From an uncultured Acetatifactor sp. (GTDB lineage: Bacteria > Bacillota > Clostridia > Lachnospirales > Lachnospiraceae), in assembly GCA_910578185.1 (NCBI GenBank), contig CAJTPN010000002.1, positions 255,835 to 319,834 on the forward strand: 64,000 nucleotides of DNA. Reading direction: 5' to 3'. Both the position numbers and the translations under genes were made by a program. Position 1 is the stretch's first letter. Each line of letters opens with the position of its first letter. The notes beneath the pieces were generated by a model. That model made no database searches. It had not been told where the DNA came from and worked only from the letters and a program-made list of their open reading frames with translations. Positions 8,730 to 16,290 of the stretch are shown piece by piece.

Positions 8730-10121
8730 TTATTCATCAGAATGTTTTTTTTCCTCTCTGGATTTTTCCCCTTCCTTGGAATAAACGCCATCCCCACTGT
8801 CATCCTGAAAAAAGAAACGCCGTCCTGGAAGTTTTAATGAAAAAGTATGTTCTTTCCTGACCGGAGTTCCCTCTTCCACAATTGTCTGATGAACTCCCTC
8901 TTCATCGATGTAATCCACCTTTTCATACTCCGCTGTCTCTTTTGGCAGCTTTTTCTGTTCCAGCATGGTATTGATAATAGATTTGGCCGCCGCATAGATC
9001 ACTGCAAAAATCGGCACACCCACGATCATTCCCAAAATGCCAAAGAGGCCGCCAAATAAAGTGATGGCAAAAATAACCCAGAATCCTGTCAGTCCTGTAG
9101 AGCTTCCCAATATTTTCGGCCCTAGGATATTTCCGTCAAACTGCTGTAAAATCAAAATAAATATAAGAAAATACACACAGTTTAGCGGATGCATCGGATC
9201 CACCACAAAAATCAGGATTGCACTGGGAATTGCCCCCAGATAGGGGCCAAAAAAAGGAATGACATTCGTTACTCCAATGATAACACTGACTAACACTGCA
9301 TAAGGCGTTTTCAGAACAGAAGTCCCAATAAAGCACAATATGCCAATAATTATGGAATCAACGATCTTTCCGCCGATAAAACCGATAAAGGTCTGATGGG
9401 TAAATCGAAAATTCCTGACCACAGTATTTGCAGTATCTTTTTCGAAAACAGCATAAGTAAATTTCTTAGCCTGCGCCGCAAAAAGCTCCTTGCTTGCAAG
9501 CACATAGATGGAAATAACAAATCCGATAATAAAATCCCACAAAACGTCCAATACGTTTATCACACTGCTGGAAACCGTGCGGATCAGGGCGGCCGTGCTT
9601 GGTATCAGTTCCGTAAGCCACTCCTCAAACTGCTCGGAAAACTTATCCAGCGTTTTAATAATGTAATCGCTGATCTCGGGATTGTCCTGAAGTGTCTGAT
9701 CAATCCATTTGATGACATTGTTTGTATAGGAGTCAAAATTTACGATAAGTCCCTCAACACTGGGTACAATCTGCGAAATCAACATGAAAAACAGCATATA
9801 GATCAATGCCACGAATAAAAATGCCGTGATCAATATACCGATTCCCCTGATTATTTTTTTTCGCTTTATCGTCTCCTTAATCCTGCACTTATTGCAAAGT
9901 GGGACTAACATTTTATCCTCCACAAAATTTAAGACAGGCGTCAGCAGATAGGCAATGACAAGACCAAACACCACAGGCATCAGGATGTTCATAACCGTTC
10001 CCAAGCCAGCCTTAATATTGGAGCTATGGAATATGAAATAGTAAAAAGTAATGGCTGCCGCAAAAACCAGAAAAGCTGTTAAACCCCAACGGAAATACTT
10101 ATTATTTATCTTAAATTTCAT
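8730..10121 (-). CDS. AI-2E family transporter
   Basis: A 463-residue inner membrane protein of the AI-2E (YdiK/PerM/YtvI) family. An N-terminal pair of hydrophobic segments (about 12-30 and 38-65), a long hydrophilic loop, and then a group of closely spaced transmembrane helices are visible. The conserved GIxxxPFFGPYLGAIPS-like segment occurs as NVIPFFGPYLGAIPSAIL, followed by NILGPKILGSSTGL. A charged cytosolic tail of about 60 residues ends in SREEKKHSDE. Family members export autoinducer-2 or small ions; the substrate here is unknown. Monocistronic, with dtd following after a 122-base gap. Confidence 0.88.
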   Translation of the reverse strand: MKFKINNKYFRWGLTAFLVFAAAITFYYFIFHSSNIKAGLGTVMNILMPVVFGLVIAYLLTPVLNFVEDKMLVPLCNKCRIKETIKRKKIIRGIGILITAFLFVALIYMLFFMLISQIVPSVEGLIVNFDSYTNNVIKWIDQTLQDNPEISDYIIKTLDKFSEQFEEWLTELIPSTAALIRTVSSSVINVLDVLWDFIIGFVISIYVLASKELFAAQAKKFTYAVFEKDTANTVVRNFRFTHQTFIGFIGGKIVDSIIIGILCFIGTSVLKTPYAVLVSVIIGVTNVIPFFGPYLGAIPSAILIFVVDPMHPLNCVYFLIFILILQQFDGNILGPKILGSSTGLTGFWVIFAITLFGGLFGILGMIVGVPIFAVIYAAAKSIINTMLEQKKLPKETAEYEKVDYIDEEGVHQTIVEEGTPVRKEHTFSLKLPGRRFFFQDDSGDGVYSKEGEKSREEKKHSDE

Positions 10122-10283
10122 AACAAATACCCTTCCTTGCCATATATTTTCTTCGGAATTGCCCCTTTACAAGAAATACCTCTGTCTGGTTTTGGATTTC
10201 CCTGAAGCCATTGGCTCTCTCTTTCCATCATACTATTAAAACTTTCACATAACAAGTAGGCTATTTATAAATTTTTTCTTTAG

Positions 10284-10331
10284 AAGGGCCTTGAAATCAT
10301 GACCACTCCGGTCATGGTACCAAGACCCCTT
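10284..10331 (-). other. Long imperfect stem-loop 3' of rubrerythrin
   Basis: Seven perfect pairs (CATGACC / GGTCATG, loop GGAGT) continue after a small internal loop into about ten more pairs. It begins within 10 bases of the rubrerythrin stop. The bases after it on the minus strand are A-rich rather than U-rich, so it may stabilise the 3' end instead of, or as well as, terminating. Confidence 0.45.
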
Positions 10332-10338
10332 AAATTTC

Positions 10339-10941
10339 TTATTTTCGTTTCATTTCATATGGCGCCAATTCAAACCTGATAAAATATCCTCTGTCACTGT
10401 GACATACCGGACACTGCTGAGGGGCATTTTTCCCTTTAAATACATAACCGCAGTGAAGGCACATCCACTCCTCTTCCACTTCAGAGACAAATAATTTCCC
10501 CTCCCGAAGCAGTTGGGCGTATCTTCCGAATCTGTCCCCATGTATCTTTTCTATCTCGGCAATCTGGAGAAAGGAAGCGGCAATCCGATCAAATCCCTCC
10601 TCTTTTGCCTTTGCGCCAAATGCCTGGTAAACAGAATCGTGTTCTTCATATTCATTATGCTGTGCCATGGAAAGCAAGTCCGCCACATTATCCGAGATAT
10701 CCACCGGATAACCTCCGTCAATAAAAATGTTACTTCCGGCCATTTCCTTGAGATGTCCGTAAAAAACTTCCGCGTGTTCCTTTTCCTGATCCGCCGTAAA
10801 TCCAAAAACCGCACTGATCACATATAACCCGTTCTTTTTCGCCTGCGAAGCTGCAAAAGTATATCTGTTCCTTGCCTGGCTCTCCCCTGCAAAGGCCCGC
10901 ATTAAATTATCCTTAGTGACACTGTTTGAAAATTCCACCAT
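10339..10941 (-). CDS. Rubrerythrin
   Basis: A 200-residue non-haem iron peroxidase that reduces hydrogen peroxide in anaerobes, using electrons from NADH through rubredoxin-like carriers. Residues 1-150 are a ferritin-like four-helix domain carrying the diiron ligands in ESQARNRYTF, DQEKEHAEVF and EIEKIHGDRF. Residues ~158-195 are a rubredoxin-type Fe(Cys)4 domain with CLHC and CPVC. The start has AAGGAGGAAAC directly before the ATG. Regulation: the 190-base divergent region shared with ttcA carries two AT-rich palindromes (listed separately), so peroxide or oxygen control is plausible but not shown. Confidence 0.95.
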   Translation of the reverse strand: MVEFSNSVTKDNLMRAFAGESQARNRYTFAASQAKKNGLYVISAVFGFTADQEKEHAEVFYGHLKEMAGSNIFIDGGYPVDISDNVADLLSMAQHNEYEEHDSVYQAFGAKAKEEGFDRIAASFLQIAEIEKIHGDRFGRYAQLLREGKLFVSEVEEEWMCLHCGYVFKGKNAPQQCPVCHSDRGYFIRFELAPYEMKRK

Positions 10942-10979
10942 GTTTCCTCCTTCTCAACATCCTATTTTTGAATATCAAA

Positions 10980-11070
10980 AGTATACCCATTCTCACCGAA
11001 AAATATAATTTGCTATTGTTTTTGGTTTGGAAAGATTATAAAATATAATAACGGACAACTAAATAGTTGT
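10980..11070. promoter_or_regulatory. Divergent rubrerythrin/ttcA regulatory region
   Basis: A minus-strand -10 box TATACT (10980-10985) can serve rubrerythrin; its -35 is weak. Two palindromes follow: ATTATA-AAA-TATAAT (11035-11049) and ACAACTA-AA-TAGTTGT (11055-11070). The first is AT-rich and loosely like a Per/Fur-type box but does not match the PerR consensus; the second is of unknown type. Confidence 0.4.
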
Positions 11071-11133
11071 TCCAAAACCCTAAGCCAAACGACAATGTTC
11101 ACGAAAATAACCCCATGAAAGGTATTGACCTAT

Positions 11134-11874
11134 ATGAGATTGCAACAGGTATTAAGCTATGTGAGAAAAGCTGTAGATGATTACCATATGATTGAAGCAG
11201 GCGACAAGATCGCCGTTGGAATTTCAGGCGGCAAGGACAGTCTCACGCTTCTCTACGCTCTTCATGGACTAAAACGCTTTTATCCGAATCCTTTTGATAT
11301 CCATGCAGTCACGGTGGATCTCGGCTTTCAAAATCTGGCTCTTGACAAAATCAAAGCTTTGTGCGGAGCGTTAAATGTTGAATACACGATTGTAAAAACT
11401 GATATCGCCCAGATTATCTTCGAGGAACGAAGGGAAGAAAATCCTTGCTCCCTCTGTGCAAAAATGCGAAAAGGCGCGTTAAACCAAGCCATTCAAGCTG
11501 TGGGATGCAATAAAGTGGCCTATGCCCATCATAAGGACGACGTAGTGGAAACCATGTTGATGTCCCTTATCTTTGAAGGACGCTTTCACACCTTTTCCCC
11601 TGTCACCTATCTGGACAGAACCGGTTTGACTGTCATCCGGCCGCTGATCTATATGCGTGAAGCGGATGTCATTGGATTTGTCCATAAATACAATGTGCCG
11701 GTGGTGAAAAGCCCATGTCCTGCAGATGGACACACAAAACGCGAATATGTGAAACAGCTTCTTCGACAGTTGAGTCGTGAAAATCCCGGCGTAAGAGAAC
11801 GAATGTTTACGGCAATCCAAAGCGGAAATTTGAAAGGTTGGGAAATCGAAAATGGCAGTAAAGAATCAAAATAA
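11134..11874 (+). CDS. ttcA: TtcA-type tRNA thiolation protein
   Basis: A 246-residue PP-loop ATPase of the TtcA group, which activates tRNA (C32 in E. coli) by adenylation and inserts sulfur. The PP-loop SGGKDS is at residues 31-36. NPCSLCAKMRKG supplies the CxxC pair and SPCPADG the third Cys of the expected 4Fe-4S site. AHHKDDVVETMLM is the second nucleotide motif. The ATG at 11134 has GAAAGG 11 bases upstream; the TTG at 11125 is too close to that site. The stop overlaps the next gene by 23 bases, so the two are coupled. The target base in this organism is inferred from family only. Confidence 0.88.
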   Translation: MRLQQVLSYVRKAVDDYHMIEAGDKIAVGISGGKDSLTLLYALHGLKRFYPNPFDIHAVTVDLGFQNLALDKIKALCGALNVEYTIVKTDIAQIIFEERREENPCSLCAKMRKGALNQAIQAVGCNKVAYAHHKDDVVETMLMSLIFEGRFHTFSPVTYLDRTGLTVIRPLIYMREADVIGFVHKYNVPVVKSPCPADGHTKREYVKQLLRQLSRENPGVRERMFTAIQSGNLKGWEIENGSKESK

Positions 11875-12910
11875 CTATCACGATGAACAGAACAAACAAA
11901 ATATTTTAAAAATGAGGGCCGTTTTGGATACATTACCCGCTTTTTGCAAGACATTCTTCCGTGGAATTGAAGAATATACCTCTTCTCGCACCAGATTGGC
12001 CTACGCTTATGACCTGCGGCTCTTTTTTGAATTTCTGCACGAAAAAAACGCCGTCTGTGCCAAAGACGATATTACAAAGCTGCCCCTCTCCCTTCTAAAT
12101 GAGCTTACCAGGCAGGATATTGAAGAATACTTAGAGTACATGTCTCTATACCAAAAAGACGGTCGGGACATCGTTAATGCGGAGCGCGGTAAATCCAGAA
12201 AGCTTGCCACGCTGCGCAGCTTTTATAATTACTTTTATCAATCGGAACTGATTCAGAATAATCCTGCCGCCCTGGTCCCCCTTCCCAAGCTTCATGATAA
12301 GGAGATCATTCGGCTGGAACCGAATGAGGTTGCCATATTGCTCGACCAGGTGGAAGATGGTACAAAACTTACCAAAAAAGAACTTGAATATCACAAAAAA
12401 ACAAAGCTTCGTGATGTGGCGTTGCTGACGCTCCTTCTGGGCACGGGCATCCGCGTATCAGAATGTGTGGGGCTTGATATTCAAGATGTAAATTTTGATG
12501 TCTGCGGAATCAAAATACGCCGAAAAGGCGGTTATGAAGCCGTGATTTACTTTGGTGAAGAAGTGGAAACAGCATTGCTGGATTACCTGGAACAAAGAGA
12601 TTGTATCATTCCCATGGAAGGGCATGAAAATGCTCTGTTTCTCTCCTTGCAAAACCGCCGGATGACCGTGCGGGCAGTGGAAAATCTGGTAAAAAAATAT
12701 GCTTCCCGGGTCACAACGCTTAAAAAGATAACCCCCCATAAGCTCAGAAGCACCTACGGAACCACCCTGTATCAGGAATCAGGTGATATTTACCTGGTTG
12801 CAGACGTGCTTGGCCACAAAGATGTCAATACCACCAGAAAGCACTATGCGGCTCAGCAGGATGAACGGCGGCGTAAGGCAGCCCAATATGTACGGCTCCG
12901 GGAGAAGTGA
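11852..12910 (+). CDS. Tyrosine recombinase (XerC/D-like integrase family), chromosomal
   Basis: A 352-residue tyrosine recombinase. The N-terminal SAM-like DNA-binding domain (about 20-150) is followed by the catalytic domain with Arg201 (TGIRVSE), a Lys in the beta hairpin (RRKGGY), His296-xx-Arg299 (PHKLRSTYGT), LGHKDVNTT and the nucleophile Tyr332 (RKHYA). All catalytic residues are present, so it should be active. It overlaps ttcA by 23 bases and lies upstream of lexA, with no excisionase, phage gene or attachment site nearby. It reads as a stable chromosomal gene. Whether it acts at dif or elsewhere is unknown. Confidence 0.85.
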   Translation: MAVKNQNNYHDEQNKQNILKMRAVLDTLPAFCKTFFRGIEEYTSSRTRLAYAYDLRLFFEFLHEKNAVCAKDDITKLPLSLLNELTRQDIEEYLEYMSLYQKDGRDIVNAERGKSRKLATLRSFYNYFYQSELIQNNPAALVPLPKLHDKEIIRLEPNEVAILLDQVEDGTKLTKKELEYHKKTKLRDVALLTLLLGTGIRVSECVGLDIQDVNFDVCGIKIRRKGGYEAVIYFGEEVETALLDYLEQRDCIIPMEGHENALFLSLQNRRMTVRAVENLVKKYASRVTTLKKITPHKLRSTYGTTLYQESGDIYLVADVLGHKDVNTTRKHYAAQQDERRRKAAQYVRLREK

Positions 12911-13108
12911 CCGCTCCTCCCGGCAAAGACCAAGTATAAGTAACCAGTGTTGCTGAACATTATTTTTTAAACAAACTGGGCCGAATATAAAGTGAGTCTG
13001 CAAGGCGAAAGAGGAAAACAAATCCGTGACATCATAGATTGACGACATCAAAACGCTAAAACTCTCAGCAGATGGAAATTAAGACAAGTGTTACCGTCTA
13101 ATTCGACG
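12911..13108. other. Gene-free stretch before lexA
   Basis: About 200 bases between the recombinase stop and the lexA control region. No convincing gene, riboswitch or terminator was found. A small stem CCGTC-TAATTC-GACGG sits at 13093-13108. A fragment reading VSLQGERGKQIRDIID on the plus strand is protein-like but has no start or ribosome binding site. Confidence 0.3.
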
Positions 13109-13162
13109 GCGAACATATTTTTAGAATATATGTTTGCTTTTTGGCTTTTTATGTGTTATAAT
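13109..13162 (+). promoter_or_regulatory. lexA promoter with overlapping LexA box
   Basis: AGAATATATGTTTG (13123-13136) fits the Gram-positive LexA (DinR) box form GAAC-N4-GTTC/T with one mismatch in the left half. A further half-site GCGAACATAT starts at 13109 and mirrors ATATGTTTGC at 13128-13137. The -10 TATAAT is at 13157-13162, and a -35 TTGCTT at 13134-13139 lies 17 bases upstream, so the box covers the -35. This predicts autorepression of lexA, released on DNA damage. Confidence 0.7.
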
Positions 13163-13216
13163 ATACATATTAATCAAGGCAGCGATAAATCTGTTGACAA
13201 TATAAGGAGGTTAAGC

Positions 13217-13834
13217 ATGGCTTTTGAAAAGGCAACTGCAAAACAGCAGGAAATTCTTGCGTATATTAAAAATGAAATATTAAAAAAGGGATATCCTCCC
13301 ACCGTTCGCGAAATCTGTGAAACCGTTGGATTGAAATCCACATCCTCCGTCCACTCTCATTTGGAGACGCTGGAACGCAACGGCTATATACGCAGAGATC
13401 CTACCAAGCCAAGAGCAATAGAAATCTGCGATGAAGGCTTCCAGATGCTTCGCACGGAAATGGTCAGTATTCCAATCATTGGCAATGTGGCCGCAGGCAT
13501 TCCGATCCTGGCGGAGGAAAATATTGAAGATTATTTTCCCGTCCCGGCACATATCGTACCCAAAGGGGACTCTTTCATCTTAAACGTACATGGCGATTCC
13601 ATGATCAACAAAGGGATTCTAAATGGTGACCGCATTTTTGTCAACGCCTGCAGCACTGCGCAAAACGGTGATATGGTGGTGGCTTTGATCGATGATTCCG
13701 CTACGGTAAAGACCTTTTACAAAGAAAACGGCCATATCCGTCTGCAGCCGGAAAATGATACCATGGAACCCATCATTGTAAATGACTGCCAAATTTTGGG
13801 AAAGGTTTTTGGCATTCTTCGTATTTTCCGTTAA
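13217..13834 (+). CDS. lexA: LexA repressor, SOS regulator
   Basis: A 205-residue self-cleaving repressor of the DNA damage response. The N-terminal winged helix (TAKQQEILAYI, YPPTVREICETVGLKSTSSVHSHL) binds operators. The hinge cleavage site Ala93-Gly94 lies in NVAAGIP. The catalytic dyad is Ser128 (HGDSMINKGI) and Lys165 (ATVKTFY), spaced 37 residues as in E. coli LexA. AAGGAGG at 13204-13210 fixes the ATG at 13217. The promoter carries a LexA box over its -35, so autoregulation is expected. Confidence 0.96.
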   Translation: MAFEKATAKQQEILAYIKNEILKKGYPPTVREICETVGLKSTSSVHSHLETLERNGYIRRDPTKPRAIEICDEGFQMLRTEMVSIPIIGNVAAGIPILAEENIEDYFPVPAHIVPKGDSFILNVHGDSMINKGILNGDRIFVNACSTAQNGDMVVALIDDSATVKTFYKENGHIRLQPENDTMEPIIVNDCQILGKVFGILRIFR

Positions 13835-13909
13835 TATAAGGCTTTGATCTCCATTCCTTGTTAAAAAATTTATGAATGTATAAATCTACAAATTTTGCAA
13901 ACATTAATA

Positions 13910-13930
13910 CAGCAGGAAATTAAACTGCTG
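13910..13930 (+). other. Small hairpin in the leader of the DUF378 gene
   Basis: CAGCAG-GAAATTAAA-CTGCTG, a 6-bp stem located 20 bases before the ribosome binding site of the next gene. There is no U-tract. Its role is unknown. Confidence 0.3.
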
Positions 13931-13963
13931 TTGCTAAGACAAGGTAAATATGGAGGTATTATC

Positions 13964-14176
13964 ATGGGTAATAAATTTTTAGACGGTACTGCCCTTACCA
14001 TTGCCATAATCGGTGCTATCAACTGGGCTTTGATTGGTTTGTTCCGCTTTGACCTGGTTGCCTTTATATTCGGCAACATGTCATGGCTGTCCAGAATTGT
14101 ATATGCCATCGTAGGGCTTTGTGGGCTCTATCTTATCAGCTTCTTTATGCATTTGGGCGACAGAACGGAAGCATAA
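13964..14176 (+). CDS. DUF378 family small membrane protein
   Basis: A 70-residue protein with two hydrophobic segments (about 8-28 and 36-60) and the family signature LTIAIIGAINWALIGLFRFDLVAFIFG. DUF378 proteins are small membrane proteins of unknown function found widely in Firmicutes. The start is set by GGAGG at 13952-13956. It is followed by a strong bidirectional terminator, so it is a single-gene unit or the tail of a lexA transcript. Confidence 0.85.
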   Translation: MGNKFLDGTALTIAIIGAINWALIGLFRFDLVAFIFGNMSWLSRIVYAIVGLCGLYLISFFMHLGDRTEA

Positions 14177-14187
14177 GAAAAATAGTA

Positions 14188-14234
14188 AAAAGGAAGCCTT
14201 TTTCGGAGTAATTCCGAATGATAGGCTTCCTTTT
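14188..14234. terminator. Bidirectional terminator between DUF378 gene and rsfS
   Basis: A 12-bp perfect stem, AAAAGGAAGCCT (14188-14199) with AGGCTTCCTTTT (14223-14234), encloses a second stem TTCGGA / TCCGAA. It has A-runs on one side and T-runs on the other, and lies between two convergent genes, as expected for a shared terminator. Confidence 0.9.
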
Positions 14235-14249
14235 CTCTTGGAAAATCTT

Positions 14250-14612
14250 TTAACTCTTAAAATTCTCTGTTCCAATCATTTTACCGTCACGCCAAATGCG
14301 CTCCAAATCATAAAGCAATCTATTTTCTTTGTCAAAAATATGCACGATAACATCATTGAAATCCATTAGAATCCAATTTGCCGAGTGATACCCTTCCGTC
14401 TGTCTTTCCGGATATCCTGCACGTCCAAGCTTCTCCAAAACATTATCACACAATGCCTGAATCTGCGCTTTATTTGAGCCACCTGCAATGATAAAATAAT
14501 CAGCCATTACGGAAACGTCACTTATATCAATGATTCGGATGTCCTCCGCCTTTTTATCCTCCAACGCCTCAATCGCCAATCGTACCATTTCTTTTGCATT
14601 TTTATGTTCCAT
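14250..14612 (-). CDS. rsfS: Ribosomal silencing factor RsfS
   Basis: A 120-residue protein of the RsfS/Iojap family. It binds L14 on the large subunit and blocks joining with the 30S subunit in starvation or during assembly. Family signatures visible: EDIRIIDISDVSVMADYFIIAGGSN and the C-terminal HSANWILMDFNDVIVHIF. AAAAGGAGG lies 6 bases before the ATG at 14612, so the longer upstream reading is not used. It follows yqeK and nadD in transcription order, the standard Firmicutes nadD-yqeK-rsfS arrangement. Confidence 0.95.
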   Translation of the reverse strand: MEHKNAKEMVRLAIEALEDKKAEDIRIIDISDVSVMADYFIIAGGSNKAQIQALCDNVLEKLGRAGYPERQTEGYHSANWILMDFNDVIVHIFDKENRLLYDLERIWRDGKMIGTENFKS

Positions 14613-14718
14613 CTCATTCCTCCTTTTCCAGTATCCTGCCATCACTGTCACTATCCATACCAATCTAACAGTTTCATATATAAAATCCCTCAGCGCACCG
14701 GTTCTGAAAGCGGATTCC

Positions 14719-15327
14719 TCACACTGAATTAATCTTAACATCTTCTGAAACCAGGCTTTGTTCATAATAATACCGCCAGGTTTCTTCCGTTGTGGGATCA
14801 ATATCACTTCCTGAGGTCTTTAGATAAGTCAACGTATCTTCCAAAATAATCAGCAGAGCCTCGTCAAGATTGGTAAAGGCAAGTTTCCTGATCTCTTCCA
14901 GATTAGGCGCCTGTTTCCTTCCAGGCTCAATATAATCCGCCACAAAAATAATTTTTTCCAAGAGACTCATTTCCGGCCTGCCCGTGGTATGGTTTCGAAT
15001 AGCATTTAGTATATCCTGATTTTTTATGCCATATTTCTTACCAGCTAAATAAGCTCCCACCTTTGCATGTAACAAAAATGGACTGCGTTTTTCAGAAGCT
15101 GTCATCGAAATTTTATACCGCTCACAGATAGCAAGACGTTTTTCATCCGAGAGACATTTGGCGCAGTCATGAAGCAGCCCCGCAGCCTGGGCATGAACAA
15201 GATCGCAACCGTAACACATGGCCAATGCCGCCGCCGTATATTCCACTCCCAGCGTATGCTCAAATCGCCTGGCATCCTGCACCTTTTTCATTGCTTTTGT
15301 CAATTTTTTCAAAGAAATATTTTTCAA
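14719..15327 (-). CDS. yqeK: HD-domain protein YqeK, symmetrical Ap4A hydrolase
   Basis: A 202-residue HD-superfamily metal hydrolase. The HD motif GLLHDCAKCL is near residue 52; the first His is in RRFEHTLGVEY; NHTTGRPEMS and IIFVADYIEPGRK match the YqeK family. Family members split diadenosine tetraphosphate to two ADP. It sits between nadD and rsfS as in Bacillus. Its ATG is 40 bases past the nadD stop and 106 bases before rsfS. The C-terminal extension EETWRYYYEQSLVSEDV is slightly longer than usual. Confidence 0.92.
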   Translation of the reverse strand: MKNISLKKLTKAMKKVQDARRFEHTLGVEYTAAALAMCYGCDLVHAQAAGLLHDCAKCLSDEKRLAICERYKISMTASEKRSPFLLHAKVGAYLAGKKYGIKNQDILNAIRNHTTGRPEMSLLEKIIFVADYIEPGRKQAPNLEEIRKLAFTNLDEALLIILEDTLTYLKTSGSDIDPTTEETWRYYYEQSLVSEDVKINSV

Positions 15328-15366
15328 AGAAATACCTCCTTCGAAAAAAGAATTTTAAAAGAATTA

Positions 15367-15981
15367 TTATTGATAGAAACCTTTTTGCATCATATACTCC
15401 AACACATTGTCCGGCACCAGATATTTTACGCTCTTACCGTCACGAATCCTCTCTCGAATCAGTGTGGATGATACGGACATATTCATAAAGGGAAGCAATA
15501 AAATTTTATCCCGTTCATTGGGCATAAATTTCATCTCTAACTGTCGTTTTTTCTCCTTCATTGCCTCCAGCGTCGTATCGCCTCGCACTGCGGCCGCCAA
15601 GGTACAACAATTAAATATCCTTTCTGGAAACTTCCAATTTTCTATAGAAAACAGACAATCGGAACCTACGATAAAGAAAAAGTCATTCTTTGGATACATT
15701 CCTTTCAGCTGCTCCAACGTCTCGTAGCTGTAGGTATAACCTTCCCGTCTAACTTCCATGTCAAGACATCGAAATCGTTCATTCCCTTGGATTGCCAGTT
15801 TCACCATATGCAGTCGTTCCTGTCCCGATACAAGCTCATCGGAAAGCTTTCTATAGGAAATTCCTGTGGGGATCAGCCAGATTTCATCCAATGGAACCTC
15901 TTCCAACACCCATTGGGCTAAGATTAAATGTCCTATATGAATGGGGTTAAAAGTCCCCCCCATGATGCCGATTTTATTCAT
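15367..15981 (-). CDS. nadD: Nicotinate-nucleotide adenylyltransferase
   Basis: A 204-residue nucleotidyltransferase that makes deamido-NAD from nicotinate mononucleotide and ATP. The ATP-binding motif GGTFNPIHIGH is at residues 8-18, and the second motif SVSSTLIRERI near residue 175 corresponds to ISSTxIR. FIVGSDCLFSIENWKF is also typical. The start overlaps the end of the yhbY-type gene by 4 bases, so translation is coupled. Confidence 0.96.
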   Translation of the reverse strand: MNKIGIMGGTFNPIHIGHLILAQWVLEEVPLDEIWLIPTGISYRKLSDELVSGQERLHMVKLAIQGNERFRCLDMEVRREGYTYSYETLEQLKGMYPKNDFFFIVGSDCLFSIENWKFPERIFNCCTLAAAVRGDTTLEAMKEKKRQLEMKFMPNERDKILLLPFMNMSVSSTLIRERIRDGKSVKYLVPDNVLEYMMQKGFYQ

Positions 15982-16265
15982 GGCAGTACAATTTTAGGTT
16001 GATCCCTGTCCGGCTTATAAAGCACAAACTTTTTGCCAATAACCTGAACCAACTGAGAATGGGTTCTTTCCGCTACCATCTGCGCAATCTCATAAGGATC
16101 ATCCATACAGTTTTTCAGAACCGCTATTTTAATCAGTTCGTTTGTGTTAAAAGCTTCTCCAATCGCCTCTGTTATTTCCGGCGTCAGGCTGGCCTTACCG
16201 ACATGAAAAATCGGATCCAGCTTCACCGCAAGGCTTTTCAGATATGCCCTTTGTTTACTTGTCAT
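15978..16265 (-). CDS. yhbY: YhbY/YqeI CRM-domain RNA-binding protein
   Basis: A 95-residue one-domain protein of the CRS1/YhbY family, which associates with pre-50S ribosomal particles. The signature LTSKQRAYLKSLAVKLDPIFHVGK-like start (here TSKQRAYLKSLAVKLDPIF) and GKASLTPEITEAIGEAF are visible. It lies between obg and nadD, the usual Firmicutes ribosome-assembly order. Confidence 0.93.
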   Translation of the reverse strand: MTSKQRAYLKSLAVKLDPIFHVGKASLTPEITEAIGEAFNTNELIKIAVLKNCMDDPYEIAQMVAERTHSQLVQVIGKKFVLYKPDRDQPKIVLP

Positions 16266-16290
16266 AACATTTTCCTCTTTATATTACAAA

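Noticed and set aside
11852..12910. Prophage or integrative element integrase
   Set aside because: No attachment repeat, excisionase or phage gene nearby; overlaps ttcA and lies in housekeeping context.
12979..13090. Glycine-riboswitch-like words (CTCTCAG and GGCGAAAG) upstream of lexA
   Set aside because: The expected order and pairing of the glycine aptamer are missing and the downstream gene is lexA, so the match is probably chance.
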